From Longimicrobium terrae (lineage in GTDB: Bacteria > Gemmatimonadota > Gemmatimonadetes > Longimicrobiales > Longimicrobiaceae): DNA of 64,000 bases. A model generated the notes under the pieces. The model was not told where the DNA came from. It saw only the letters and a program-made list of their open reading frames with translations, and made no database searches. Positions 8,081 to 16,426 of the stretch are shown here, piece after piece. The stretch is taken from contig NZ_JACHIA010000029.1 of NCBI RefSeq assembly GCF_014202995.1, positions 1 to 64,000 on the forward strand, read 5' to 3'. Both the position numbers and the translations under genes were made by a program. The number at the start of each line of letters is the position of its first letter. The stretch's first letter is position 1.

Positions 8081-8390
8081 CAGAAACCGGTATCCGTTCT
8101 CATGCGGTTCCCCGGGCGGCGGGCAAGGACCGAACCGCGTGGGGCGGCCGCCGCGCGAAGTGGAAGAACCGAAACATGCCGCCCGCGCTCGCCCGCGCAA
8201 GGGGCGGCGGGTGGAATTTGTACGACTTTCTTTCTAATTGTCCCTTCGAAGTTGCTTCCGCAAACGGGAAACCGGCAGGGTAGCATTCGTCTGCCGTCAC
8301 GATCCGCTCAGATCGAGCGCTGTCGGCCTCCGTGATCCGGGTTCGCTCCTCCATCAGATTTACAAGGCCGAGAGAAGGCGCGGAACGGGA
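8081..8390. other. Gene-free stretch between pyk and the sirtuin gene
   Basis: About 310 bp without a credible gene. It should hold the pyk promoter: an AT-richer patch lies at 8218-8245 (TTTGTACGACTTTCTTTCTA), but I see no convincing -35/-10 pair and no repeat family. Confidence 0.5.
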
Positions 8391-9209
8391 TCAGGACGTG
8401 GACGTGGACGCGGCCAGCAGCCGGCGCACTTCGGCGAGGAGGGCGGGGAGCACCTCGCCCGCGGGCCCCTGCAGAAAGACGTCGGCGGTGTGGGTCAGTT
8501 CGCTGCGGTGCGGGTTGACCTCGATGATGCGGGCGCCCGCGCGGCGCGCCACCAGCGGAAGCTCCGCCGCGGGCCACACCGTCCCCGACGTGCCGATGAG
8601 CAGCATCGTATCGCACCGCCCGGCCAGCGACCATGCACGCTCCACGGCGTCAACTGGCAGCATCTCGCCGAACCACACCACGTCTGGCCGCAGCGGCGAT
8701 CCGCACACGGGGCAGGGCGGCGGGTCCTGCTCCTCGCATTCCGCGTACACCGGCAGCTCGCCGGAAAAGACGTGGCCGCGGTCCAGGCAGCGCACGCGGC
8801 GGATGCTGCCGTGCACCTCCACGACGTCGCGCGACCCGGCCGCGGCATGCAGCCCGTCCACGTTCTGCGTGACGACGACGAGTTCGGGAACGATCCCGGC
8901 CAGTTCGGCCACGGCGAAGTGACCGGGGTTGGGCCGCGCCTGCATGACGCGGTCGCGGCGCCAGGCGTACCAGCTCCACACGCGCCGCGGGTTGGCGCGG
9001 AAGCCTTCTTCCGTGGCCAGTTCCTGCGGATCGAAGTTGGCCCACAATCCTTCCATGGCGTCGCGAAAGGTGGGAATGCCGCTTTCCCTGGACATCCCCG
9101 CGCCGCTGCTCACCACCAGCAGACCGGAATCCGCCACGATGCGCGCCGCCCGCGCCAGACCTTCCGGTGTCATCGACTGTCCATCCGTCCGAACCACGTG
9201 GTCGTGCAT
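8391..9209 (-). CDS. Sirtuin, NAD-dependent protein deacylase
   Basis: Removes acyl groups from lysine side chains using NAD. The 272-aa product has the Rossmann opening SSGAGMSRESGIPTFRD, VVTQNVDGLHAAAGS, the catalytic VEVHGSIRRVRC (His general base), and LLIGTSGTVWPAAELP. The zinc module ends with PPPCPVCG; its first half (RCLDRGH) has one cysteine where CxxC is usual, with a further cysteine in YAECEE. In the substrate channel WYAWRRDR contains a Y-x-x-R pair, which in class III sirtuins (SIRT5, CobB) selects succinyl and malonyl groups, so desuccinylase activity is likely. ATG at 9209; another possible start is 9173. It precedes the glycolytic gene pyk, but co-transcription is not shown. 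Confidence 0.93.
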   Translation of the reverse strand: MHDHVVRTDGQSMTPEGLARAARIVADSGLLVVSSGAGMSRESGIPTFRDAMEGLWANFDPQELATEEGFRANPRRVWSWYAWRRDRVMQARPNPGHFAVAELAGIVPELVVVTQNVDGLHAAAGSRDVVEVHGSIRRVRCLDRGHVFSGELPVYAECEEQDPPPCPVCGSPLRPDVVWFGEMLPVDAVERAWSLAGRCDTMLLIGTSGTVWPAAELPLVARRAGARIIEVNPHRSELTHTADVFLQGPAGEVLPALLAEVRRLLAASTSTS

Positions 9210-9460
9210 CTGTTGATGATGGTCATCCGCCGCCCCATGTTTCCGTTCCGCGCACGATCTCGTGACGCTCCTCCGCGACCCGCATGCCGGACGAATCGCA
9301 TGCTGATGTACGGTTGCGGCAGCACTATCGTCGGCGACGCGGATTCTGTGAACTTCATCGACCAGCGGGGGATGATCGTGGGTGATCGGGGGATGGCGGC
9401 ATTGGGGACGGATATGCTCGTTCGCGCCGCGGATGAGTCGGACCAGAAGGGGTGTCCCCG

Positions 9461-9868
9461 ATGACGGCGGAGTGGGCCGAGACGGCTACGCTCACCGTCA
9501 TCATCATCGTCATCGCGGCGAGTTTCTATCAGTACGCGATCATCTGGCCGATCGTCCTGCGGCTGCTGCGTAAAAACAGGATTTCGTATCTTCGGTGGGA
9601 TCGGGGTACCAATGCGGCTTTTCGATTCCTGCGGATGGCGGCAGATGAGCCGCGGCCGTCGCGGCGGAAGGTGTACCAAAAGCTTCGCCAGCGCCTGCTG
9701 CTCGGGTACGCTCTTTACCTCGCCGCATGGGTCTTGGGCGCGACCGTGCTTGTACCCACGATTTTCCGCAGTTCGGGAGACACGCGTTCGCACCGGGCGG
9801 ATGCGCAGCGGGAGGATTGGACCGTTTCGCCGCTGCTGAAAGCGCAAACCCCGCCGCACACCCCGTAA
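9461..9868 (+). CDS. Small membrane protein of unknown function
   Basis: A 135-aa product with two predicted membrane helices, one at about residues 8-28 (LTVIIIVIAASFYQYAIIWP) and one at about 85-105 (LLLGYALYLAAWVLGATVLV). The segment between them is basic and polar, as expected for a cytoplasmic loop. The ATG at 9461 has AGAAGGGG eight bases upstream, which decides this start over a GTG nine bases earlier. I recognise no family. It is transcribed away from the sirtuin gene and stands alone between two minus-strand genes. Confidence 0.7.
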   Translation: MTAEWAETATLTVIIIVIAASFYQYAIIWPIVLRLLRKNRISYLRWDRGTNAAFRFLRMAADEPRPSRRKVYQKLRQRLLLGYALYLAAWVLGATVLVPTIFRSSGDTRSHRADAQREDWTVSPLLKAQTPPHTP

Positions 9869-9921
9869 GGGCAATCGCGCGCGGGGCTTTCTGGCCGCGG
9901 TCGGGACGATGGCGGGAACCG

Positions 9922-10302
9922 CTAGTCCGCCTTGCCGATGAACTCCGCCGTGACCTCGATCAATCCCACGATCGCGCGGTTGAAGTCGTCCATCTCCTCG
10001 GCGGGAATCCAGTATTCCTTGTGCATCGCCGCGCCCGCGGTCTGCAGCGGATAGCGGTCCAGGAAAGCGCGATCGACTGCAAAACGCAGCACGTACCCCG
10101 CGAATCCGGAGGCCGCGTCGCGCGTGTTCCAGTCGCGCGCGATCTGCACCGCGTACGCCTCGTTGGCTACCGGGTAAAAGAACGGCTGGTGCTCCAGCCG
10201 CGGTGGAAACGCCCGCCATCCGCTCCCCTCGATCAGCGCCAGCTCCGCGCGTCCTACCGGTCGGTACAGCGTGATCGTGGAACCTGTCGTCGCGTCCGTC
10301 AT
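9922..10302 (-). CDS. Conserved hypothetical protein, 126 aa (sometimes named 'ADP-ribosylation/crystallin J1')
   Basis: The sequence starts ITLYRPVGRAELALIEGSGW and goes on with AFPPRLEHQPFFYPV, VQIARDWNTRD, GYVLRFAVD and EYWIPAEEMDDFNRAIVG. This pattern belongs to a family of small soluble bacterial proteins often labelled as ADP-ribosylation/crystallin J1 proteins. The name is misleading, since the ADP-ribosylglycohydrolase fold would not fit in this length. Role unknown. ATG at 10302. A probable terminator at 10380-10403 separates it from the amidohydrolase upstream, so it is probably transcribed alone. Confidence 0.8.
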   Translation of the reverse strand: MTDATTGSTITLYRPVGRAELALIEGSGWRAFPPRLEHQPFFYPVANEAYAVQIARDWNTRDAASGFAGYVLRFAVDRAFLDRYPLQTAGAAMHKEYWIPAEEMDDFNRAIVGLIEVTAEFIGKAD

Positions 10303-10379
10303 CGTCCAGGCAAGGTGAGGCGCTGCAGATTGCTGGAGATCGGGGAAAGAAACGATGCTCCGCGATCAGAAAAGCAGAA

Positions 10380-10403
10380 GGGCCTCGACGTACGCCGAGA
10401 CCC
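10380..10403 (-). terminator. Probable terminator after the amidohydrolase gene
   Basis: On the minus strand GGGTCTCG can pair with CGAGGCCC (one G-U pair), followed by TTCTGCTTTTC. It lies 144 bp beyond the amidohydrolase stop. Confidence 0.5.
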
Positions 10404-10546
10404 AACGCCGACCAGGTATGCCCAGTCCACTTGTCGGAAACCTATTCTTTCAGATACTCACGGGTCAACTCTCCGCGGCAGCATCGTGTCAGCAATATGT
10501 GGTGCTCAATGAGATGAGGCTATCTGCTCGACACAATTCGACGCAC

Positions 10547-12100
10547 CTACGACCGGTGCACCGTCTCGCCTGCGACCATGGTGAGGACGCAGTTCATGGT
10601 GCGAAGCTGCTCGGGCTCGCAGTCCAGCGGGTCCACGGCCCAAACCACCAGGTCCGCGTCGTAGCCGGGCAGCAGGCGGCCGGTGCGGTGCGACAGGCCG
10701 GCCGCCACGGCGGGGCCCTCGGTGTAGGCGCGCAGCGCGTCTTCGGCGCTGATGGCGTTTTCCTGCCACCATCCCTCCGCCGGCTCGCCGTTCCACCCCA
10801 CCCGCCGCACCGCCGCGTACAGCCCGATGCGCGGATCGCACGACTCCACCGGCACGTCCGAGCCGAACGCCAGCGTCATCCCCGCGCGCATCAGGTGTGA
10901 GAACGGGTAGGCGCCGCGCGACCGCTCGTGCCCCCAGTGCAGCTCGGCGGCGGGAATGTCGTTCATCAGGTGGATCGGCTGCATGGAGCCGATGAGTCCC
11001 GAACGCCCCGCGCGCTCCCACAGGTCCGGCGGGCACAGCTGCACGTGCTCGATGCGGTGCGGCATGGCGGCCACCCGCGGCGCCGATCCCAGCACGTCGA
11101 TCGCGAGCTCCACCGCCGCATCGCCGATGGCGTGAACCGTGGATGAAATGCCGCCCTCCGCCGCGCGCCGCACGTGCCCCCGGAACTCCTCCGGCGGCAG
11201 CGTGCTGATGCCGCGCTCCGTTGAGCCCGCGTACGGTTCCCGCATCAGCGCCGTGCGCGAGCCCAGCGCGCCGTCCAGAAACATCTTGAGCCCGCCGATG
11301 CGGATCCACTCGCCGCCGAACCCGCTGCGCAGCCCGAGCGCCAGCGCCTGGTCCAGCCGGTTCAGCTGAATGGCCTGCAGCACGCGCAGCCGCAGCTCGC
11401 CATCCAGCTCCATCTGCGTAAAGTCTTCCAGCCCCGTCACTTCCACCGAGTGCACGCCGGTCAGCCCCAGCCGGTGGCACTCGCGCTGGGCGTCCAGCAG
11501 CGCCTCGCGCACCTCCGCGGGCGATTCCACGGGGAGGTGGGCGGAAACCAGCTTCATCGCCTCTTCCAGCAGCACGCCAGTCGGCTCGCCCGCCGCGTCG
11601 CGCACGATGGTGCCGCCCTCCGGGTCCGGCGTGTCGCGGGTGATGCCGCAGCGGCGCAGCGCCTCGCCGTTCACCCACACGGAGTGCAGGTCGTGGCTCT
11701 GCGTGAACACGGGCCGGCCGCCGGTCACCGCGTCCAGCGCATCGCGGTGGGGCAGTCCGCCCCAGCGGTTCTGGTCCCACCCCAGCCCGCGGATCCACCC
11801 CTCGCCCGTCGTGGCGGCCTGGGCGATCGCGGCGACGCCTTCCTCCAGCGTGCGCGCGGCGTTCAGGTCCACGCGGCGGCGGGCAAGCGCCCACAGCGTC
11901 AGGTGCACGTGCGCGTCCACCAGGCCGGGCGTCACCACGCCGTCCACGTGCTCGTGCGCGGCGCCGGGGAGGGCCGCGGCGCGCGCCTCGGCCTCCGTTC
12001 CCGCCGCGGCGATGCGGCCGTCGCGGATGAGCAGCGCCTGGACGGGGGCGTGCGTGCCCAGGACGTGAATGCGGCGCGCGGTGAGGATGAGGTCGGCCAT
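10547..12100 (-). CDS. Amidohydrolase family protein, YtcJ/AepA-like
   Basis: A 517-aa metal-dependent hydrolase of amidohydrolase family 3. The N-terminal beta domain is followed by PGLVDAHVHL (first metal ligands), GGLKMFLDGALGSRTALM (region of the bridging lysine), HAIGDAAVELAID, PHRIEHVQL and FGSDVPVESCDP (catalytic aspartate). The final VVWAVDPL closes the second half of the beta domain. Members are usually called exoenzyme regulatory protein AepA or YtcJ but their substrates are unknown; cleavage of a cyclic or linear amide is the family expectation. ATG at 12100 (MADLILTARRIHVLG). Its 5' leader consists of repeat C2, as for pgi. No signal peptide, so it should be cytoplasmic. Confidence 0.92.
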   Translation of the reverse strand: MADLILTARRIHVLGTHAPVQALLIRDGRIAAAGTEAEARAAALPGAAHEHVDGVVTPGLVDAHVHLTLWALARRRVDLNAARTLEEGVAAIAQAATTGEGWIRGLGWDQNRWGGLPHRDALDAVTGGRPVFTQSHDLHSVWVNGEALRRCGITRDTPDPEGGTIVRDAAGEPTGVLLEEAMKLVSAHLPVESPAEVREALLDAQRECHRLGLTGVHSVEVTGLEDFTQMELDGELRLRVLQAIQLNRLDQALALGLRSGFGGEWIRIGGLKMFLDGALGSRTALMREPYAGSTERGISTLPPEEFRGHVRRAAEGGISSTVHAIGDAAVELAIDVLGSAPRVAAMPHRIEHVQLCPPDLWERAGRSGLIGSMQPIHLMNDIPAAELHWGHERSRGAYPFSHLMRAGMTLAFGSDVPVESCDPRIGLYAAVRRVGWNGEPAEGWWQENAISAEDALRAYTEGPAVAAGLSHRTGRLLPGYDADLVVWAVDPLDCEPEQLRTMNCVLTMVAGETVHRS

Positions 12101-12110
12101 TGCGGGAAAG

Positions 12111-12148
12111 TGCGTGAGTGCTGGGTGCGTTAGTGCGTGAGTGCGGCC
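12111..12148 (+). repeat. Repeat family C, copy C2
   Basis: GTGCGTGAGTGCTGGGTGCG and further octamers, nearly identical to C1, begin 11 bp from the amidohydrolase start codon and on the same side of that gene as C1 is of pgi. Confidence 0.8.
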
Positions 12149-12195
12149 CGGAAGACGGCGGCGGATTGCCCAAGGCTCGCCTCGAACCCCTAAAA

Positions 12196-12275
12196 TAGTT
12201 GAAGCCCCGAACGGCGCCTATGGGCGACGTGTCGGGGCTTTCCGCTTGTGGAGCGGCGGATTCATCCGCTCAGGA
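12196..12275 (+). repeat. Repeat family A, copy A1
   Basis: A full family A copy: TTGAAGCCCCGAACG, a variable loop, CGTGTCGGGGCTTTCCGCT, then GAGCGGCGGATTCATCCGCT and CAGGAC. Two hairpins can form (AAGCCCCGA with TCGGGGCTT, and GAGCGG with CCGCTC). It is followed by family B. Confidence 0.85.
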
Positions 12276-12314
12276 CAATCTGGGCCGAGTCAGGTTCCGC
12301 TCTCCACGGTGAAC

Positions 12315-12416
12315 CTGCCGCCGCGGATAACCCTCCCCCAGTCTGCTTTGGGGGAGGGTGGGCCGGTGGTGCCGGCCCGGGTGGGGGCCGCCGTGGGACG
12401 GGCCTGCCGCGTCTCA
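12315..12416 (+). repeat. Repeat family B, copy B2
   Basis: Nearly the same sequence as B1, including the CCCTCCCCCA hairpin and the GGCCGGTGGTGCCGGCC palindrome. It ends in CCGCGTCTCA, whose TCA is the stop codon of the small minus-strand gene at 12414. Confidence 0.8.
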
Positions 12417-12605
12417 ACCCGGCGGAGGCGGGGGTTCGGGGGTGGCTTGATGGGTACGCCTGCGCTCCTCCTCGTCCCTCATCCGCTGCAGCAGCGCGTG
12501 GGACGAAAACAGAATATCCCGCGAACGCTGAAGCAGTTCGCGGGAACGCAGAACAATCTCGGGCGCGTCGTCCGCGTCCGGGGCAGGCTCTTTCTCATTC
12601 TCCAT
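12414..12605 (-). CDS. Small charged hypothetical protein, 63 aa
   Basis: Starts at the ATG at 12605 (MENEKEPAPDADDAPEIVLR) and has a predicted amphipathic helix RSRELLQRSRDILFSSHALL followed by a charged stretch and a proline tail (PEPPPPPG). The helix has a leucine and serine-arginine periodicity that looks selected rather than random. The frame extends upstream, but that part has no protein-like character. I recognise no family. It is divergent from the histidine kinase gene, whose start lies 217 bp away, and could share a promoter region with it. The stop codon lies in repeat B2. Confidence 0.5.
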   Translation of the reverse strand: MENEKEPAPDADDAPEIVLRSRELLQRSRDILFSSHALLQRMRDEEERRRTHQATPEPPPPPG

Positions 12606-12822
12606 CAATCCATCGAACACTGCCGCACCCTGACCTTCCCGCATTCGTGTGTATGCAGATGACGAATCGGTGCACGGCGCGTCACCTCCCGCGCGACGCA
12701 TGCCCCCGCCGGGCCAACCCGCCCCCTCGCGACTTCCGCTGCACCAGACGGGCGGAAGCGCGGCGGCCCGCATCGTGCTTGGCTCAGGCGGGTTCCAACG
12801 CAAACGGGTCCGGGATCAGCGG

Positions 12823-14046
12823 ATGGACATCAACACGAACTGCAGCCTTGCCCACGAACTCGCCGCGCGCATGCGCGCCGAGGCGGACGATCTCACACGG
12901 CGCTGGCTGGACCGCATCGTCGCGCGCGTGGAGATTGAACCCAACCGCGTGTTTCCCACCGAAGAACTGCTGGACCACGTTCCGCTGCTCATGGAGCGCA
13001 TTGGCGACTACCTGGAGAACCCGGCGGAGGACATCGCCGGTGATTCGCCGGTCATCGGCAAGGCGCTGGAGCTGGGGCGGCTGCGGTATTCGCAGGGCTT
13101 CGACGCGCACGAGATCCTCAAGGAATACGAGATCCTGGGCGGCGTGCTCTTTCAGTTCCTGGTGCGCACCGTCGACGAGATCGACCATCCCTGCACCCGC
13201 GCCGAACTGCTGGCCTGCGCCCACCGGCTGTTCCGCGCGGTGGCCGTCATTCAGCAGCTCACCACCTCGCAGTACCTGCGGCTGGCGGCGGAGCGGGTAA
13301 GCGAGCGCGAGGAGCGGCTGCGCAGCTTCAACCGCATGGTGACGCACGAGTTGAAGAACCGCATCGGCGCGGTGCTGGGCGCCGGGCAGCTGCTGGCGGA
13401 CCCCGACATCAGCGCCGATCCGGACCGCCGCGCGCGCTTTGCCGCCATGGTGACGCAGAACGCCGAGGGGATGCAGGACGTGCTGCAGAACCTGCTGGAG
13501 CTTTCGCGGATGGACAACGACACGCGCCAGCAGCGCAACGTTCCGCTGCCGCGCGTGGCCGCCGAGGTGTGCCGGCAGCTTCGCGAGATGTCGCAGGCGC
13601 GCAACGTGGCCGTGCACGTCGATCCGCTCCCCGAGGTGGAGGTGAACGCGGGCGCGGTGGAGCTGTGCCTGACCAACTATCTCAGCAACGCCATCAAGTA
13701 CTCGGACCCGCAGAAGGACACGCGCTGGGTGCGGGTCACCGGCACGGTCGTCTCCACCGACAGCGGCGCGCGCGAACTGGTGATCAGCGTGGATGACAAC
13801 GGGCTGGGCGTTCCCCCGGATGCGCGGGGGGAACTCTTTTCCCGCTTCTACCGCGCTCACGGGAGCACGGTCACGGGGGTGGAGGGCACCGGGCTGGGGC
13901 TGAGCATCGTCCGGGAGACGATGGAAAGCATGGGCGGCCGCACCTGGGCGGAGTTCGACGGCACGGAGGGAGCGCGCTTTCTTCTGGCGCTTCCCGTGCG
14001 CCGCGCCACGGACCGGGACGGCGAGCGCGCCCCGGCCCCGGCCTGA
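12823..14046 (+). CDS. Soluble histidine kinase with RsbRD-type N-terminal domain
   Basis: A 407-aa sensor kinase without membrane segments. Residues 10-160 (LAARMRAEADDLTRRWLDRI to FRAVAVIQQLTTSQY) match the four-helix RsbRD N-terminal domain, a sensor type known from stressosome proteins. The HisKA helix contains MVTHELKNRIGAVLG with the phosphoacceptor His175. The ATPase domain shows the N box NYLSNAIKY at about 285, the G1 box VDDNGLGVP and the G2 box [10 protein letters not shown] chose the ATG at 12823 (MDINTNC) because the upstream extension is low-complexity and proline-rich. No response regulator gene is adjacent, so it is an orphan kinase; the partner is unknown. Signal probably cytoplasmic. 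Confidence 0.9.
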   Translation: MDINTNCSLAHELAARMRAEADDLTRRWLDRIVARVEIEPNRVFPTEELLDHVPLLMERIGDYLENPAEDIAGDSPVIGKALELGRLRYSQGFDAHEILKEYEILGGVLFQFLVRTVDEIDHPCTRAELLACAHRLFRAVAVIQQLTTSQYLRLAAERVSEREERLRSFNRMVTHELKNRIGAVLGAGQLLADPDISADPDRRARFAAMVTQNAEGMQDVLQNLLELSRMDNDTRQQRNVPLPRVAAEVCRQLREMSQARNVAVHVDPLPEVEVNAGAVELCLTNYLSNAIKYSDPQKDTRWVRVTGTVVSTDSGARELVISVDDNGLGVPPDARGELFSRFYRAHGSTVTGVEGTGLGLSIVRETMESMGGRTWAEFDGTEGARFLLALPVRRATDRDGERAPAPA

Positions 14047-14049
14047 CCC

Positions 14050-14733
14050 TCAGCGCGGGCGCGGGCCGTCGCGGTACGGCTCGCCCCGCAGCGCGCTCTT
14101 GAGTTCCGCCACGCGCTGCCCGATCTCACTGCGCTCCGGAAGGTTCTCCGCCAGTTCCTCGATGATCTCTCCCGCCACATCAGCCGCGTCGCGGTTTCCG
14201 CACTGCAGCGCGCCCTGCTGAATGCCGCGCGCCAGCGAGCGCGCGCGGACCTTTTCGGCATCGCTCACGAACAGCCCCGCGTTCCGCGCGGACCCGCTCA
14301 CCACGTTCCCCAGTTCGTACGCCTGCTGCTCCACTTCCGTGCAGCGGCCGGGACGCGGCTCGCGTCCCCATCCGCCGTTCGTCTGGCCGTACCCGCCGCG
14401 GTCATCTCCGTATCCGTCACGACCATCGTTTCGCGCCTCGCGTGGAAACACCAGCGCCATGTAGACGATGGCCGTCGCCTGCGTGCGGGTGAGCCCGCGC
14501 CGGTCCCCGCTCTCGCCCGCAAGCTCCGCCCGCATGCGGTCCAGCGCGTACGACTGCTCGCGCGTGAGGCGGTACGGATCGATCCCGTAGTAGCGCAGCG
14601 CGGCGTCCATCTGTGCGTCCGCGCGGCGTGGTGCCTGAACGCGCGCGGACTGGCTGGATGACTGGGCGTGCGAAACGGCGGGCGCGCCAAGGACGAGGAG
14701 GGCGAGCACAAGGCTGGAGCGGAGCTTTGGCAT
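14050..14733 (-). CDS. Exported hypothetical protein
   Basis: A 227-aa product with a clear Sec signal peptide (MPKLRSSLVLALLVLGAPAV, cleavage near SHAQ-S). The mature part starts with a disordered basic stretch, then a helical segment (MDAALRYYGIDPYRLTREQS), a glycine- and tyrosine-rich linker at about residues 105-130, and a helical C-terminal half with two cysteines (GRCTEVEQQA and LQCGNRD) that could form a disulphide. I recognise no family; it is predicted to be periplasmic. The gene converges with the histidine kinase, their stops being only 3 bp apart, so no separate terminator is present. Confidence 0.72.
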   Translation of the reverse strand: MPKLRSSLVLALLVLGAPAVSHAQSSSQSARVQAPRRADAQMDAALRYYGIDPYRLTREQSYALDRMRAELAGESGDRRGLTRTQATAIVYMALVFPREARNDGRDGYGDDRGGYGQTNGGWGREPRPGRCTEVEQQAYELGNVVSGSARNAGLFVSDAEKVRARSLARGIQQGALQCGNRDAADVAGEIIEELAENLPERSEIGQRVAELKSALRGEPYRDGPRPR

Positions 14734-15173
14734 GATGATCTGCGGAGGAGAGAGGATGGGAGCGGCGCCCGTCGTCCGCGACGGTGTGCGGCCCGCCTCA
14801 AGGGCAATCGCGGCGCCGGGTCCTGCTCCTTGCCGCAAGCTGTTGCGCGACAACCGGCTCCATCGTTCGCGATCAGGGATGAAGCAGCCGCGCTGTCACT
14901 CCGTGAGGACGGTATTCGATGTCCGGCGGAGGACGATGGGCAGCGATCATCGTTGTCGGCCGATCACCGCAATCTGCCCGGCGCTGCTCCGGCGTGATGG
15001 GCCGCGGCAGAGAGCGTTCTGATTGTCCAATAAATGAGCGGAGATGGCCGCTCGCTCACAACGATAATCCCAAGTATTTGCTCGTCTGTGGCGTGTATTG
15101 ATGGGGTGGAGAAGGCCCTTGATCAAAGCCGTCCAGATCGTTAATCTTTACGCTGCGGCCGGGCAGCCGGCTG
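14734..15173. other. Gene-free stretch between two divergent genes
   Basis: About 440 bp separating the exported-protein gene (minus) and the GAF gene (plus). I see no repeat family and no credible gene. It must contain both promoters; 15020-15110 is the most AT-rich part and includes a short GAGCGG/CCGCTC inverted repeat. Confidence 0.5.
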
Positions 15174-15962
15174 ATGCGTGATCCAGCACCTGAACAGTGC
15201 GGCGCGATGCGGCGGATTCCAGGACGGCGGCGGACGCGGTTCTACGAGAAGCGGCATGTGGTGGAGGGCGTGTCGGTCGTGCCGCCACTGGTGACGGCGG
15301 TGTGCGCCGCGGCCGCGAACCTCGGAAACGCGGCGACTCACCTGATCGGCTGGGCGCTGCTGGCGGGAGCGGGATGGCTTTCCGCATCCAGCGTGGTAAA
15401 GGTCCTCCATGCCGGGGCGCAGGAGCGCGAACGCCGCCGTGCCGAAGACTACGAGGGATTACTGGGCGCGCTCTGCGTGCTTCACGCCGTCATCCGCCGC
15501 GCGCTGGACCTGCCAGAACAGCCGGACGGCCTGCTGCGCGTCACCATCCACCGCGTGGTGCCGCACCCGGTCCCGGGCCGCGCGCCCGAAGAGTTGGAGC
15601 AGGTGGTGCCGTATGTAGGCGGCGGGGGTGGAGGAGCGGGACGGCGCTTCTCGGTCCGGTCCGGGGTCATCGGCAAAGCTGTGCGTGAGCGCAAGATATT
15701 CGCCTTTTCGCGCGAGTACGTACGCTACGAATTGTACCTTGCGGAACTGATTCAGCTGTATTCCTACACCGAGGCCGATGCCCGGGCGCTCACCCCTGAC
15801 AGGCAGGCTTGGATGGCGGTGCCGCTACTGAGCGGCGACGAAGAGGCGCTCGCCGTGGTGTATCTGGATTCCTGCCAATGCGAGTTCTTCAATCCACAGG
15901 TCCAGCAGATCGTGCTGGGCACATGCGCCGGAATTGCGGCGTTCACCGAGGAGGTATACTGA
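15174..15962 (+). CDS. Membrane-anchored GAF-domain protein
   Basis: A 262-aa protein. Residues 33-75 are hydrophobic (VVPPLVTAVCAAAANLGN, then LIGWALLAGAGWLSAS) and may make one or two membrane helices. From about residue 85 the sequence follows the GAF pattern: a helix (LGALCVLHAVIRRAL), GVIGKAVRERKIFAF, then AWMAVPLLSGDEEALAVVYL and a last helix QQIVLGTCAGIAAF. GAF domains bind small ligands or mediate dimerisation; there is no output domain, so it may sense and pass a signal to a partner. ATG at 15174, alternative at 15207. It is followed after one base by a 64-aa gene, forming an operon. Confidence 0.7.
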   Translation: MRDPAPEQCGAMRRIPGRRRTRFYEKRHVVEGVSVVPPLVTAVCAAAANLGNAATHLIGWALLAGAGWLSASSVVKVLHAGAQERERRRAEDYEGLLGALCVLHAVIRRALDLPEQPDGLLRVTIHRVVPHPVPGRAPEELEQVVPYVGGGGGGAGRRFSVRSGVIGKAVRERKIFAFSREYVRYELYLAELIQLYSYTEADARALTPDRQAWMAVPLLSGDEEALAVVYLDSCQCEFFNPQVQQIVLGTCAGIAAFTEEVY

Positions 15963-15963
15963 C

Positions 15964-16158
15964 ATGGAGAACAACAACGATTGCGATCCGCAGCGCGGGC
16001 ACGCCGCGTTCGCCCGCTCCGTCGTGATTTCCGAGCCGGGCGCGGCAATCCGCGTGGAGTGCATCGAGTTGACCGGCGCGCTCAAGCGCAGCCTCACCAC
16101 GAGCATCACCAGCCTGGGGCCGCGTGGTGAGCCGCGCCGCCGCCGTGCCGGGGGCTGA
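15964..16158 (+). CDS. Small hypothetical protein downstream of the GAF gene, 64 aa
   Basis: The ATG at 15964 lies one base after the stop of the GAF gene and has GAGGAGG eight bases upstream, located inside the end of that gene, which strongly supports translation. The product (MENNNDCDPQRGHAAFARSV) has an acidic-polar N-terminus, a small beta-like middle (IRVECIELTGALKRSL) and a basic C-terminus (RGEPRRRRAGG). I recognise no family. Translational coupling suggests that it works with the GAF protein. Confidence 0.62.
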   Translation: MENNNDCDPQRGHAAFARSVVISEPGAAIRVECIELTGALKRSLTTSITSLGPRGEPRRRRAGG

Positions 16159-16344
16159 AGCCGCCGTCCGCGTTCCGCGCGCATCCGGCGGAGGTGCGCG
16201 CGGCACGTAGGCCGGATGGTGCCGTTTCGCGGGGGATCGCTGGAGGGACCAGGACTCGGAGCACGGCGCAGACCGTGAACTCTGTCCATCTATGCGATGT
16301 TCAGGAAATCCGGAACGCGCCTCTTGTTAAGATTCGGCCGGGGC

Positions 16345-16389
16345 TTTAGACTAAACAGTGTAATTCATCTCAAGGTAAACGGTTTAGAC
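16345..16389 (+). promoter_or_regulatory. Possible operator: direct repeat TTTAGAC upstream of the XRE-like gene
   Basis: Two copies of TTTAGAC (16345-16351 and 16383-16389) lie in an AT-rich island with TTTAGACTAAA forming a partial palindrome, 40-80 bp before the GTG start at 16427. This could be where the HTH-like product or another regulator binds. No binding evidence beyond the repeat. Confidence 0.35.
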
Positions 16390-16426
16390 AAGGCCACCGG
16401 GTGGCCGGCCGGAACGGGGAGGTCTC

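Noticed and set aside
9170-10405. A 411-codon minus-strand frame across several small genes
   Set aside because: Arg-rich, no motifs, overlaps three better supported genes.
12649-12822. Upstream extension of the histidine kinase frame
   Set aside because: The 58 extra residues are proline-, arginine- and glycine-rich without structure, while MDINTNC starts the sensor domain.
14919-15101. A 60-codon plus-strand frame before the GAF gene
   Set aside because: No ribosome site, no conserved pattern, and a composition matching the non-coding frame.
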